A stretch of 64,000 bases of DNA, taken from NCBI GenBank assembly GCA_031550535.1, contig JAVBOM010000008.1:1-64000 (forward strand). The letters are read 5' to 3'. Each line of letters begins with the position of its first letter. The stretch's first letter is position 1. The notes below the pieces were generated by a model, which saw only the letters and a program-made list of their open reading frames with translations, did not search any database and had not been told where the DNA came from. This stretch comes from Avichristensenella sp031550535 (GTDB lineage: Bacteria; Bacillota; Clostridia; Christensenellales; Aristaeellaceae). The position numbers were made by a program, and so were the translations under genes. This document shows, piece after piece, positions 41,480-49,900 of the stretch.

Positions 41480-41953
41480 TCATTTTCCCCCGGTCAGCCC
41501 CGAAAGCGGTTCCACCGGCCCGATCTCTTTGAGCTCGCTCTCCAAATCCAGGTACTGGCTAAGCGCCTCGATCAGCTTGCCGATGTCCTGCTGCGCCCTT
41601 TCTACCAGCGTATCCGGGTGCATGTCATCCGCCGCGCAGGCCAGGATGTACACATGCCTGGGCGTCAGGCGGCACACGCCGTATACAACGCCGCTGTTTT
41701 CATCGGGCAAAAGGTTGCCTATCGCCACGCGAAGCCTGTCCCGGCCATAGCGCCAGATCTGGTCCAGGTACGCATCCCCGTGCTTCAGGCGCAGGGAGCA
41801 CCGCATGCACGGCGCATCCGCCGAAAGGGGCAGCTTCAGCACGGACAGCCGCCTTGTGAGCGCGCTGACCGTGGCGATCTGTCCATGCCACAGCGAATCC
41901 CAGAAGTCCAGCCGCATCTCCGGCAGCAACACACCAAGGCTATAACCTTCCAT
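41480..41953 (-). CDS. Hypothetical protein
   Basis: A 157-residue protein starting MEGYSLGVLLPEMRLDFW, with DQIWRYGRDRLRVAIGNLLPDE and RHVYILACAADDMHPD in the middle and an acidic C-terminal helix. No family is recognised. AGGAGG precedes the ATG at 41953 with 9 bases between. It starts about 45 bp from the end of repeat family A copy 3 and probably shares a transcript with the unknown gene downstream. Confidence 0.65.
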   Translation of the reverse strand: MEGYSLGVLLPEMRLDFWDSLWHGQIATVSALTRRLSVLKLPLSADAPCMRCSLRLKHGDAYLDQIWRYGRDRLRVAIGNLLPDENSGVVYGVCRLTPRHVYILACAADDMHPDTLVERAQQDIGKLIEALSQYLDLESELKEIGPVEPLSGLTGGK

Positions 41954-42010
41954 CAGGGTGTACCTCCTTCGTGGTCGATTCCCAGCATCAGCTTAAAACG
42001 GCGGGTGAAT

Positions 42011-42197
42011 CCGAAATTCCATGAATTTCGGGAACGCGCCCAGCCTGGGGTGCTCGAGGGGTTCTCAAACCCCTCGACTTCAATCCGGCATCGGCGGCTT
42101 TGCCGCCGAACGGACAGAAAAACCGTCAGGTTTGTCTACCTTTCACGCCTGGAAAGGCGTGAGGGGGGTCTTGTAGGGGGGACGTGTCCCCCCTACA
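42011..42197 (+). repeat. Modular hairpin repeat, family A, copy 3
   Basis: The core GAAATTCCATGAATTTC (42013-42029) is followed by TCGAGGGGTT/AACCCCTCGA (42054-42077), CGGCGGC/GCCGCCG (about 42092-42108), a degenerate GAAAAACC hairpin, CACGCCT/AGGCGTG with loop GGAA (42144-42161) and TGTAGGGGGGA/TCCCCCCTACA with loop CGTG (42172-42197). The last two hairpins lie inside the 3' end of the three-domain synthase gene. Confidence 0.88.
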
Positions 42198-45100
42198 CTC
42201 TCCGGCAGAGAAATTTGCATCTCCGCCGCCGTTTCCACCAGCACATCCAGCGCGTGCTCAATCTGCTCGGGCTTGTGTTCGGATATCACGCAAAAGCGCA
42301 GGCGCGCCTTGTTCTTGGGCACGGCGGGGTATACGGCGGGCGGCACGAACACGCCCTTTTCGCCCAGCGCCGTGGAGAGCATGAAGGCGTCTTCATCCTG
42401 CCCCACCATGACCGGAATGACCGCCGTTTCGCCGGCCAGGCAGGTGTTGAGGTTCCGCCTGTGCGCCCCCTCTACAAACACGCGGATGTTGCGCTGCAGG
42501 TCGGCGATGATTTGCGGATTCTCGCGCAGCTGGCGTATGGCGGCCAGCGTTGCGGCGGCCAGCGGGGGCGAAATGCCCACCGAAAACACAAACCCCGGCA
42601 AGTTGTAGCGCAGGTACTCAATCAAAACGGTCCGTCCGGCCAGATACCCGCCGCATGTGCCAAGCCCCTTGGAAAGGGTGCCCATTTTGATGTCGATATC
42701 ATCATGCGCAAGGCCAAAATATTCATCGACGCCGCCGCCGGTGCGCCCGATGACGCACGCGGAGTGCGCCTCATCCACCAGCAGGAAGCAGCCGTACTTC
42801 TTTTTCAGCGCCACGAACGCAGGGATCGGGGCGATATCGCCATCCATGCTGTACGCGCCTTCCACGATGATCAGCACCTTGGCGAACTTATCCCGCTGCG
42901 CGCGCAGGATGCCTTCCAGCGCTTCCGCGTCGTTGTGCGGGAAAGGCTTGCTGGTCGCGCCGGACAGGCGGCACCCCTCCTGGATGGAGTTGTGCGAGAT
43001 CGCGTCATACACGATCAGGTCATCCCGCCCGCAGAAGTTGCCCACGATGGTCACGTTTGTGGAATGCCCGCCCACCAGCACCAGCGCCGATTCCGAGTGC
43101 TTCCAGCTGGCAATTTCCTTTTCCAGCTCCTGGTACAGGCTTTTTTCGCCGGCCAGCAGGCGGCTGCCGCTTGCCGATGTGCCGTACTTGTCGATGGCGG
43201 CCTTCGCAGCCTCCATCGTTTCCTTGCGGCCTGACATGCCCACATAGTTGTAGCTGCCGAAGTTCAGCACCTCGCGCCCGTCCATCAGGGAGGTATCCAT
43301 CAGCGGGGATTCATGGCACACGAAGTACGGGTTTTTCTGGCCTTCCATGGATTTAAGCCGCAGCTGGAACGCCGCGAATTCCGGCGTATCTTCAAACCGG
43401 GTGATCGGCTTTAGCTCCTTGCCCTCTTCGCGGGCGACCTCCGCGTTGTAGGGCGCGTCGCCCTGCAGCAGCTGGTAAATCACGGCGGACAGGTCGCTTA
43501 CGCTGGTGCAGGATGCGTACTGCTCCTGCGGGATCATCACGCTGAACAGCTCTTCCACCTTCAGCGATACGCCAAGGCTCTGCAGGCTGTCGCCGCCCAG
43601 CTCATCGATGAAGTGCGCGTCGTCGCCGATATTGGCGATATCCATTTCCAGCACTTCGGCGAACGCATGGCGCACCTTGTCGCGGATCTCTTCCATTTTC
43701 AGGTCAACCGCCATGGTGTCAGGCTGGGGCAGGTCTTCCTGGCGCTGGGGCGCTACGGCTTCGCCCGCACCCTGGGCAGTCAGCGCGCGGTAGGCCACCT
43801 TGTGTTTCAGCAGCATTTCGCGCAGTTGGATGCGCTTTACCTTGATCCCGCTGACCAGCGGCAGCGCCTCCGGCGTGGCGTAGACCAGCTGCACGCGCCG
43901 CATCGGCGGCATCTGCTTGTTCTTTTGCTGTACCCTGCGGGATAAATCCAGCAGGAATTTTTCATCGCCGTAGTGCGAGCCGACGTTCAGCACCAGGGCG
44001 ATCCTTTCGTAATCGCTGCCTTCGGGCTTCACACCCAGCACGCACAGCTGATCTACGCCGTCGATGCCGGAAAACACGTCTTCCAGCTCATCCGGGTAGA
44101 TGTTCTCGCCCGATTCGCCGATGATGACATCCTTCGTGCGCCCCTCAACGTACATGCGGCCCTTTTTGCCGATGCGCACCACGTCGCCGGTTTCGTAGTA
44201 GCCTTCTTCATCTACCGCCGGGGGCAGCACCTGCCCATCCACCAGGCGGGCGATGTGGCGCGCCTCGGTGCGGATCAGCAGCTCGCCGTGGTTTTCATCC
44301 TTGCCGTCGGGGCGGATCTTGTATTCCGAAATGGACAGCGGCCAGCCTACGCTGCCGGTCAGCCGGTTTTTCAGTATCATCTTGGATTCTACGGAAGTAA
44401 CGCCCACTTCCGTCATGCCAAAGCCGATGATCACCGCATAGCCCAGCGCGTGCATCGTGCGCAGGTGCTCTTCCGGCGTATGGCTGCCCCCCGCGATGAT
44501 CAGGCGCAGCGAATCGCCGAACAGGTTCTTGTTGATGGAATGAAACAGCTTTTTGCCGACGGAAAGGCCCATCATGGGCGATATCCGCTGCGCAAAGATG
44601 GAAATGCCCATCATGGCATGCACCAGCGCGCGGCGGTACGCTTTTTCCTTGGCCAGCCGCTTTTTCACCGTAACGGACAGGCTGTTCACCAGCAGCGGCA
44701 CCGCCATGATCAGCTCCACCTTGCATTTCTGGCAGGTGGACAGGATCGTCTGCGGCGCGCGGTCTTTCAGGTAAACCTGCGGAAAACCCATCAGGAAAGT
44801 CCAGGTCATGTTGGTAACCAGGCCGAAAATGTGGTTCAGCGGCAGGAAGCACAGCGTCCTCAGCGGGCCGTTGCTTTCCTTTACAATCGGGTGCTCCAGC
44901 TGTTCTTTCATGATGCTGAGCACCTGCAGCGCCAGCGAGCGGCCGTTGTACACGAACACGCGGGAAGTGGCCGTGGTGCCGGATGTGCACAGCGCAACCT
45001 CATCCGCCCATGCACCCGCAAACGGCGCGGCTTCTCCCGAAAGCAGCGTTTCCGGCGCGAACACCGTCACGCCCGGCAGGTTTTTTGCCCGCCTGGAAAC

Positions 45101-45457
45101 CAGCGCTTTGGCGTCGCCCTGCTTCAGCAGGTGCATCACGGGCGCATCTTCCAAGCCGGGGTCGATTAGAATGGGTTTGCGCCCGGCCTTGAGCAGGGCC
45201 CAGAACATCACCGGCCAGTCCGGCGCGGTATCCATCGCAAGGCCAACCCATCCGCCGGGGGCGCTTACCCCCGCCTGATGGATGCGCGCGGCGGCCTGCG
45301 CCACTTTGCGGCTCAGGTCATCGAAGCTATAGGTCGTGATTTCATCGTTTTCCAGCCAAACCGCCGCGTCCCGCGCGCCCTCGGTACATGCGGTTTCAAA
45401 GAAGGTTTGAAAGCACAGCGATTTTTCCAGTGCTATGCGCTTTTCATCTCTCGTCAT
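42143..45457 (-). CDS. Acyl-AMP ligase / ACP / alpha-oxoamine synthase fusion (sphingoid-base-synthase-like)
   Basis: A 1104-residue fusion. Residues about 15-560 are an acyl-AMP ligase (CTSGTTATSR at 157, GFGMTE at 345, YYETGD at 420, GIKVKR near 537). Residues about 585-665 are an acyl carrier domain with GGDSLQSL and phosphopantetheine Ser624. Residues about 690-1085 are a PLP-dependent alpha-oxoamine synthase of the serine palmitoyltransferase/BioF/KBL family (DEAHS at 895-899, PLP Lys930 in GTLSKGLG). It could activate a fatty acid, load it on its own ACP and condense it with an amino acid to a 3-ketoamine. The upstream SDR gene overlaps it by 14 bp. The last 16 or so residues are encoded by a family A repeat. 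ATG 45457 follows AAGGAG. Confidence 0.9.
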   Translation of the reverse strand: MTRDEKRIALEKSLCFQTFFETACTEGARDAAVWLENDEITTYSFDDLSRKVAQAAARIHQAGVSAPGGWVGLAMDTAPDWPVMFWALLKAGRKPILIDPGLEDAPVMHLLKQGDAKALVSRRAKNLPGVTVFAPETLLSGEAAPFAGAWADEVALCTSGTTATSRVFVYNGRSLALQVLSIMKEQLEHPIVKESNGPLRTLCFLPLNHIFGLVTNMTWTFLMGFPQVYLKDRAPQTILSTCQKCKVELIMAVPLLVNSLSVTVKKRLAKEKAYRRALVHAMMGISIFAQRISPMMGLSVGKKLFHSINKNLFGDSLRLIIAGGSHTPEEHLRTMHALGYAVIIGFGMTEVGVTSVESKMILKNRLTGSVGWPLSISEYKIRPDGKDENHGELLIRTEARHIARLVDGQVLPPAVDEEGYYETGDVVRIGKKGRMYVEGRTKDVIIGESGENIYPDELEDVFSGIDGVDQLCVLGVKPEGSDYERIALVLNVGSHYGDEKFLLDLSRRVQQKNKQMPPMRRVQLVYATPEALPLVSGIKVKRIQLREMLLKHKVAYRALTAQGAGEAVAPQRQEDLPQPDTMAVDLKMEEIRDKVRHAFAEVLEMDIANIGDDAHFIDELGGDSLQSLGVSLKVEELFSVMIPQEQYASCTSVSDLSAVIYQLLQGDAPYNAEVAREEGKELKPITRFEDTPEFAAFQLRLKSMEGQKNPYFVCHESPLMDTSLMDGREVLNFGSYNYVGMSGRKETMEAAKAAIDKYGTSASGSRLLAGEKSLYQELEKEIASWKHSESALVLVGGHSTNVTIVGNFCGRDDLIVYDAISHNSIQEGCRLSGATSKPFPHNDAEALEGILRAQRDKFAKVLIIVEGAYSMDGDIAPIPAFVALKKKYGCFLLVDEAHSACVIGRTGGGVDEYFGLAHDDIDIKMGTLSKGLGTCGGYLAGRTVLIEYLRYNLPGFVFSVGISPPLAAATLAAIRQLRENPQIIADLQRNIRVFVEGAHRRNLNTCLAGETAVIPVMVGQDEDAFMLSTALGEKGVFVPPAVYPAVPKNKARLRFCVISEHKPEQIEHALDVLVETAAEMQISLPESVGGTRPPYKTPLTPFQA

Positions 45458-46301
45458 CGGAACACTCCTTTTGCAAAGGGGCTTTGACAATCCCATAATA
45501 CACTTCCAGCGCGCGGAAAAAAAGACTCGGGGGCAAAATACCATATAAAATAAGTGCTGCGCGCTGCGGAAGCTGCGCGACCACCCGGCGTGCGGGCGGA
45601 CGCTTTTTGGTCAGGACGCTGAGCACGGCGTCCGCAACCTTGGACTGGGGGAGGCCGTTCGCCTCATCGTTATGGATGCGTTTGGTGGCGCTTTGGTAGA
45701 AAGTCAGGTACGGTGAATCGGCGCTTTCAGCGAGCGGGGCGCGCTCGCGGTAGGCGTCGCTGCCGCCGCGGCAGTCTCCGGGCTCCATGACGGTTACGGA
45801 GATGCCAAACCGGCGCGTTTCCATCCGAAGGGCCTGCGCTAGCCCCTCGATAGCGTGTTTGGCGGCGGTGTAAGCGCCCTGGAAGGGCACCGCGAACCGC
45901 CCATTTAATGAAGAAAACAGCACAATCCGCCCGCTGCCCTGCGCGCGCATATGCGGCAAAACCGCCCGCGCCATGCGCAGCGTGCCGCCCACGCAGGTTT
46001 CCAGCACGCGGGCCAGCGTTTCGGGGGTGGTTTCCTCCACCGCGCCAAGGGATAGGATCGCCTGGCAGCAAATCAGGGCATCGATGCGGCCTTGCTCCCG
46101 CAGCACCGTGTCCACAGCTTCCAGGCAGGAGGCATCGTCAAGCGCGTTCAGCGCCAGCGGCAGGCAGCCTTCCGGAGCGGCCACACCCCTTGCGAAAGAG
46201 CGCCCGCCGGCGTAAGTAACCCACCCGGCGCGCGCCAGGCGCTGAGCTACCGCGCTGCCTAGCCCGGAGGAAGCGCCGCAAACAAGCGCAACGGACGGCA
46301 A
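45444..46301 (-). CDS. Short-chain dehydrogenase (ketosphinganine-reductase-like)
   Basis: A 285-residue SDR: NAD(P) loop GASSGLG at 9-15, catalytic Ser131 in FSSLNG, Tyr144 and Lys148 in YTAAKHA. The C-terminus (about 250-275, ALILYGILPPSLFF) is hydrophobic and could sit on the membrane, as in 3-ketodihydrosphingosine reductases. It overlaps the oxoamine synthase gene by 14 bp, so reduction of the 3-ketoamine product of that enzyme is the natural inference. The probable start is a TTG at 46301 with GGGGGAGAG upstream. A promoter lies at 46331-46359. Confidence 0.85.
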   Translation of the reverse strand: MPSVALVCGASSGLGSAVAQRLARAGWVTYAGGRSFARGVAAPEGCLPLALNALDDASCLEAVDTVLREQGRIDALICCQAILSLGAVEETTPETLARVLETCVGGTLRMARAVLPHMRAQGSGRIVLFSSLNGRFAVPFQGAYTAAKHAIEGLAQALRMETRRFGISVTVMEPGDCRGGSDAYRERAPLAESADSPYLTFYQSATKRIHNDEANGLPQSKVADAVLSVLTKKRPPARRVVAQLPQRAALILYGILPPSLFFRALEVYYGIVKAPLQKECSDDER

Positions 46302-46330
46302 AGCTCTCCCCCTTCCCTATACAAAAAAAT

Positions 46331-46359
46331 ATTATACGATACTTCCTGTGATTGCGCAA
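46331..46359 (-). promoter_or_regulatory. Promoter of the SDR-oxoamine synthase operon
   Basis: On the minus strand TTGCGC (46359-46354) and TATAAT (46336-46331) are 17 bp apart, 30 bp before the TTG start. The -35 box overlaps that of the opposite promoter. Confidence 0.75.
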
Positions 46360-46380
46360 ATCAATCTTTTGCGGTATGAT
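46352..46380 (+). promoter_or_regulatory. Promoter of the HAD-hprK-glcK-rsmG operon
   Basis: TTGCGC (46352-46357) and TATGAT (46375-46380) are 17 bp apart, 54 bp before the ATG. The palindrome TTGCGCAA (46352-46359) supplies the -35 box for both directions. Confidence 0.7.
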
Positions 46381-46433
46381 ATTTAGGATAGCCCACATGT
46401 TTATAATGACTTATAAAAGGAAGGTTCCGCTCC

Positions 46434-47255
46434 ATGCAAAACCCGCCCGTGATCCGCGCATTCATCAGCGACCTGGATGATACCCTGCTCACCCGTGACT
46501 GCCGCATGACTGACCGCACCGCCGAAACCCTGCGCCGCCTGATGCGGCAGGGCATTCCCGTGATCCTTGCTTCCGGCCGCAGCACCGCGTCGGTACGCCA
46601 GTACGTTCGCCAGATCGGCTCGACTTACCCGTACATCGGCTCCAACGGCGCGGAAATCGCCGACGGCAAAACGGATGAGATCATCCACGCGGACAGGGTG
46701 CCCCTGCCGCTTGCGGTAGAGGCGCTCAAGTGGCTGGAGGCGCGCGGCATCTACGCGCAGCTGTACCACGGCGATGACTGGTTCTGCGCCAAATGGTGCG
46801 AAATTTCCGATATATATGGAAGGGATACCGGCGTCATCGGCACCTGTGCGGGTATGCCCCTATCCCAGTTTATCAAGGCGGACGCGGCCAAAATACTGGG
46901 CGTGGATACGAAAGAGCGCATCCCCGGCCTGATTGCTGAGATGAAAGCCGAATTTGGCGACAAGCTTTCGATTACTACCAGCAAGCCGCACTTTATGGAA
47001 ATCACATCCCCCACGGCGAACAAGGGCAATGCCGCCGCCTGGGTGGCGAACCTGCTTGGCGTCACGGCCGAAGACACCGTCTGCGCCGGGGATTCGCTCA
47101 ACGATATGACGATGCTCCGGTGGTCGCGCCTGCCGGTGGCCGTTTCCAATGCCCGGGCGGAAGTGAAAGAAATCTGCTGGCGCGTGGCCGGCGACGGGCG
47201 CGAGGACGGCATTGCGGCGCTGCTGGATGAACTGATTCCGGAGGGAACCAAATGA
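46434..47255 (+). CDS. Cof-type HAD-IIB phosphatase
   Basis: A 273-residue HAD hydrolase of the Cof/YwpJ type. Motif I is SDLDDTLL (Asp13, Asp15), motif II ILASGR, motif III/IV NKGNAAAW and GDSLNDMTML; the C2B cap lies between about 85 and 195. Such enzymes dephosphorylate sugar phosphates or flavin and cofactor phosphates with loose specificity. It heads an operon with hprK (ATGA overlap), glucokinase and rsmG, which suggests a sugar-phosphate role. AAAGGAAGG lies before the ATG. Confidence 0.9.
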   Translation: MQNPPVIRAFISDLDDTLLTRDCRMTDRTAETLRRLMRQGIPVILASGRSTASVRQYVRQIGSTYPYIGSNGAEIADGKTDEIIHADRVPLPLAVEALKWLEARGIYAQLYHGDDWFCAKWCEISDIYGRDTGVIGTCAGMPLSQFIKADAAKILGVDTKERIPGLIAEMKAEFGDKLSITTSKPHFMEITSPTANKGNAAAWVANLLGVTAEDTVCAGDSLNDMTMLRWSRLPVAVSNARAEVKEICWRVAGDGREDGIAALLDELIPEGTK

Positions 47256-48172
47256 AAATTGACGAGACAAAGATGGTAGAGGCGCTGAACCTGACCACGC
47301 TGGTGCCCACCACCAGGAAGCAGCTGCAGTTCATGTCCTCCGACCAGAACAGGCCGGGGCTGCAATTTTCCGGCTATTTCAACTATTTCGCCAATGACAG
47401 GATGCAGATCCTTGGCATGGCGGAAATGACATACCTGGAAACCCTGGTGGGGGAAGAGCGCGAGGCGCGCCTGCGCGAGTATTTCAGCGCGGACATGCCA
47501 TGCCTGGTCATCTGCCGCGATATCCCCTGCCCGGATGATATGGCGCAGATGGCGCGCGAGCACGATATACCGATCTATTCTTCGCCCATGCAGACGACGC
47601 GGTTCCAGTCCGCGGCGATTCTGTACCTCAACCGGTTGCTGGCCCCCCGCTCCACCATCCATGGCGTGCTGATCGATGTGCACGGCGTGGGCGTACTGCT
47701 GATGGGCGATTCCGGCGTGGGCAAAAGCGAATCCGCGTTGGAGCTGGTCAAACGCGGGCACCAGCTGGTGGCGGATGACGTGGTCGAGGTTACGCGCGTG
47801 ACCGAAACGCGCCTGACCGGCGAAGCGCCCGAAATGGTGCGCTACTTCATGGAAATCCGCGGCATTGGCATCATCGATATCCGCGCGATGTACGGCATCG
47901 GCGCCGTCATCCAGACAAAGACGATTGACCTGGTGATCCACATGGAAAACTGGGTGAAGGAGCGCGACTACGACCGCCTTGGCATGGTGGAGGAGACGAC
48001 CGAGATCCTCAGCGTGCGCGTGCCCAGGATTTTGCTGCCGGTAAAGCCCGGGCGCAACCTGGCCATCGTCATTGAGGTCGCCGCGCGCAACTATCAGCTG
48101 CGCCGCCTTGGGTACAACGCGGCCGAATCGCTGGATAACCGCATGATGGAAATGGCGAAGGGGGGGCTGTAA
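47252..48172 (+). CDS. hprK: HPr kinase/phosphorylase
   Basis: A 306-residue HprK/P, which phosphorylates HPr (or Crh) at Ser46 and reverses this, so controlling carbon catabolite repression through CcpA. The N-terminal domain covers about 1-130; Walker A is GDSGVGKS at 152-159, VADDVV at 173-178, the family signature MEIRGIGIIDI at 200-210 and PVKPGRNLAIVIEVAARN near the C-terminus. It overlaps the HAD gene by 4 bp and precedes glucokinase by 3 bp, an operon suited to control of sugar use. HPr and CcpA are not in the window. Confidence 0.96.
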   Translation: MKIDETKMVEALNLTTLVPTTRKQLQFMSSDQNRPGLQFSGYFNYFANDRMQILGMAEMTYLETLVGEEREARLREYFSADMPCLVICRDIPCPDDMAQMAREHDIPIYSSPMQTTRFQSAAILYLNRLLAPRSTIHGVLIDVHGVGVLLMGDSGVGKSESALELVKRGHQLVADDVVEVTRVTETRLTGEAPEMVRYFMEIRGIGIIDIRAMYGIGAVIQTKTIDLVIHMENWVKERDYDRLGMVEETTEILSVRVPRILLPVKPGRNLAIVIEVAARNYQLRRLGYNAAESLDNRMMEMAKGGL

Positions 48173-48175
48173 CGC

Positions 48176-49114
48176 ATGTATACGATCGGTATTGACCTTG
48201 GCGGCACGAACATTGCCGCGGGTGTGGTGGATGAAAACGGCAAGATCATCGCGCAGGCCAGCCGCCGCACGGATGCCCACCGCCCGTACCAGGATGTGAT
48301 CTGCGACATGGCGGGCACGGCCACCGACGCCGCGAAAAAAGCCGGAATCCCGATGAGCGATATTACGTCGATCGGCGTGGGCGTGCCGGGCTTTTTTGAC
48401 CGGGAGACCGGCGTGGTGGTGTTCTGCACCAACCTTGGCTGGAAGGATGTGCCGCTGCGCGCCGAAATGCAAAAGCACATCAACCTGCCCGTGTACAGCG
48501 ACAACGACGCCACCGTCGCCGGGTTTGCCGAGGCGGTTGCGGGCGTGAGCCGCGGCACATCTTCCAGCATATTTCTGACGCTGGGCACCGGGCTTGGCGG
48601 CGGCATCGTCATCGATGGGAAACCCTGGAGCGGCGCGCACGGCGTGGGCAGTGAGCTGGGGCACATCATGTACCAGTACAACGGCATTGAGTGCACCTGC
48701 GGCCAGTACGGCTGCTGGGAGCGTTACGCTTCCGCCACGGCGCTGATCCGCATGGCGCGAGAGCGCGCCGCGCACTACCCCGATAGCCCCATCGCGAAGA
48801 TGGACCCCGACAAAATCAGCGCCAAAGCCGTCATCGATGCCGCGCGCCAGGGCGATCCCCTGGCTGTGGATGCGTACGATGAATACACCACGCACCTGGC
48901 AAACGGCATCATCACCATCGTTAGCTTTTTCGACCCGGAGGTCGTGGTGCTTGGCGGCGGCGTCAGCGCGGCGGGCGATTTCCTGCTGGAGCCGGTGCGC
49001 CGCAAGGTGGAGGCGGGCAAGTTCTTCAAAGTGCTGCCGGCAAGCCGCGTGGTCATCGCGGAGCTGAAGAACGACGCGGGCATCATCGGCGCGGCGATGC
49101 TGCATTTGGCATGA
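48176..49114 (+). CDS. glcK: ROK family glucokinase
   Basis: A 312-residue ROK kinase that phosphorylates glucose at C6. IGIDLGGTNIAAGVVD is the ATP phosphate loop, catalytic Asp111 is in YSDNDAT, TLGTGLGGGIVIDG binds ATP, His163 and the Cys173/175/180 cluster (CTCGQYGCWE) bind zinc. Length and sequence fit GlcK. It probably takes over free glucose from intracellular glycosidases. The stop overlaps the start of rsmG. Confidence 0.93.
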   Translation: MYTIGIDLGGTNIAAGVVDENGKIIAQASRRTDAHRPYQDVICDMAGTATDAAKKAGIPMSDITSIGVGVPGFFDRETGVVVFCTNLGWKDVPLRAEMQKHINLPVYSDNDATVAGFAEAVAGVSRGTSSSIFLTLGTGLGGGIVIDGKPWSGAHGVGSELGHIMYQYNGIECTCGQYGCWERYASATALIRMARERAAHYPDSPIAKMDPDKISAKAVIDAARQGDPLAVDAYDEYTTHLANGIITIVSFFDPEVVVLGGGVSAAGDFLLEPVRRKVEAGKFFKVLPASRVVIAELKNDAGIIGAAMLHLA

Positions 49115-49869
49115 TTGGCGAAGGCAATGCCGCGCCGGGCAAGATAGGCGCGGGCAACATTGGTACCGCGCCGGGCGTAATCGGCGCGGGCGCAGCGAAA
49201 CATTTCCCCCTGCCGGAAGGCGCGGCGGACAAGCTGGACGCGTTCCACCGCCTGCTGACGGATGCCAACCGCACCATGGACCTGACCGCCGTGATCGACG
49301 ACAACGAAGCGCTGACCCGCCACTACCTGGATTCGCTGACGGCGCTTAGCTTGCTGCCGGATGGCGCATCCGTGGTGGATATCGGCACGGGCGCGGGTTT
49401 CCCCGGCGTGCCGCTGATGATCGCGCGGCCTGATCTTTCCATCATATTATTGGATGCGCTGCAAAAGCGCATCGCCTTTTTGCGGGATGCGCTGGGCGCG
49501 CTGAACCTGCCCGGGAAAGCCATCCACGCGCGCGCGGAAGATTTCGCAAAAGAACACCGCGAGGCGTTCGATGTTGCGGTCAGCCGCGCGGTGGCATCGC
49601 TTCCGGTGCTGCTGGAGTGGGCGCTGCCGCTGGTTCGCGTAGGCGGCCTGTGCATCTTCTGGAAAGGCCCGGGGGCAAGCGATGATTCCAAAGAGATGGA
49701 GGACGCACGGCGCGTATCCCCGCTGCTGGGCGGCGGACAGCCTGCGGCCCGCCCCGCGAGCGTGCCAGGTACAGCGCTTAATCACCGCCTGATCACGGTA
49801 CAAAAGATTGCCGCCACACCCGAAAAGTTTCCGCGCAAGGCCGGAATGGCCATGAAAAGACCGCTGTAA
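49111..49869 (+). CDS. rsmG: 16S rRNA (guanine527-N7)-methyltransferase RsmG
   Basis: A 252-residue RsmG/GidB: LDAFHRLLTDANRTMDLTAV, HYLDSLTALSLL, SAM-binding VVDIGTGAGFPGVPL, FDVAVSRAVASLPVLLEW and the C-terminal ITVQK strand. It methylates G527 of 16S rRNA. The first 30 residues are an unusual Gly/Ala/Ile-rich repeat (GxGNxAPGxIGAG pattern) encoded by near-repeats of about 36 bp; normal family members begin close to residue 33. The ATG at 49111 overlaps the glcK stop. It is the last gene of the operon; a hairpin spans its stop. Confidence 0.92.
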   Translation: MIGEGNAAPGKIGAGNIGTAPGVIGAGAAKHFPLPEGAADKLDAFHRLLTDANRTMDLTAVIDDNEALTRHYLDSLTALSLLPDGASVVDIGTGAGFPGVPLMIARPDLSIILLDALQKRIAFLRDALGALNLPGKAIHARAEDFAKEHREAFDVAVSRAVASLPVLLEWALPLVRVGGLCIFWKGPGASDDSKEMEDARRVSPLLGGGQPAARPASVPGTALNHRLITVQKIAATPEKFPRKAGMAMKRPL

Positions 49870-49900
49870 GAGGGCGAAAGGCCGCCCCGCAGCGGTCTTT
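49856..49900 (+). terminator. Terminator hairpin spanning the rsmG stop
   Basis: AAAGACCGCTG (49856-49866) pairs with CAGCGGTCTTT (49890-49900) and a smaller GGGCG/CGCCC hairpin lies within the loop. CTAATTT follows, a weak T tract. Confidence 0.65.

Noticed and set aside
41411..43234. A 607-codon open frame on the plus strand
   Set aside because: It crosses a repeat element and is antisense to the oxoamine synthase domain; composition is not protein-like.
46751..49105. A 784-codon open frame on the minus strand
   Set aside because: It lies antisense to the HAD gene, hprK and glucokinase, which are unmistakable; the translated product is His/Arg/Gly-rich noise.
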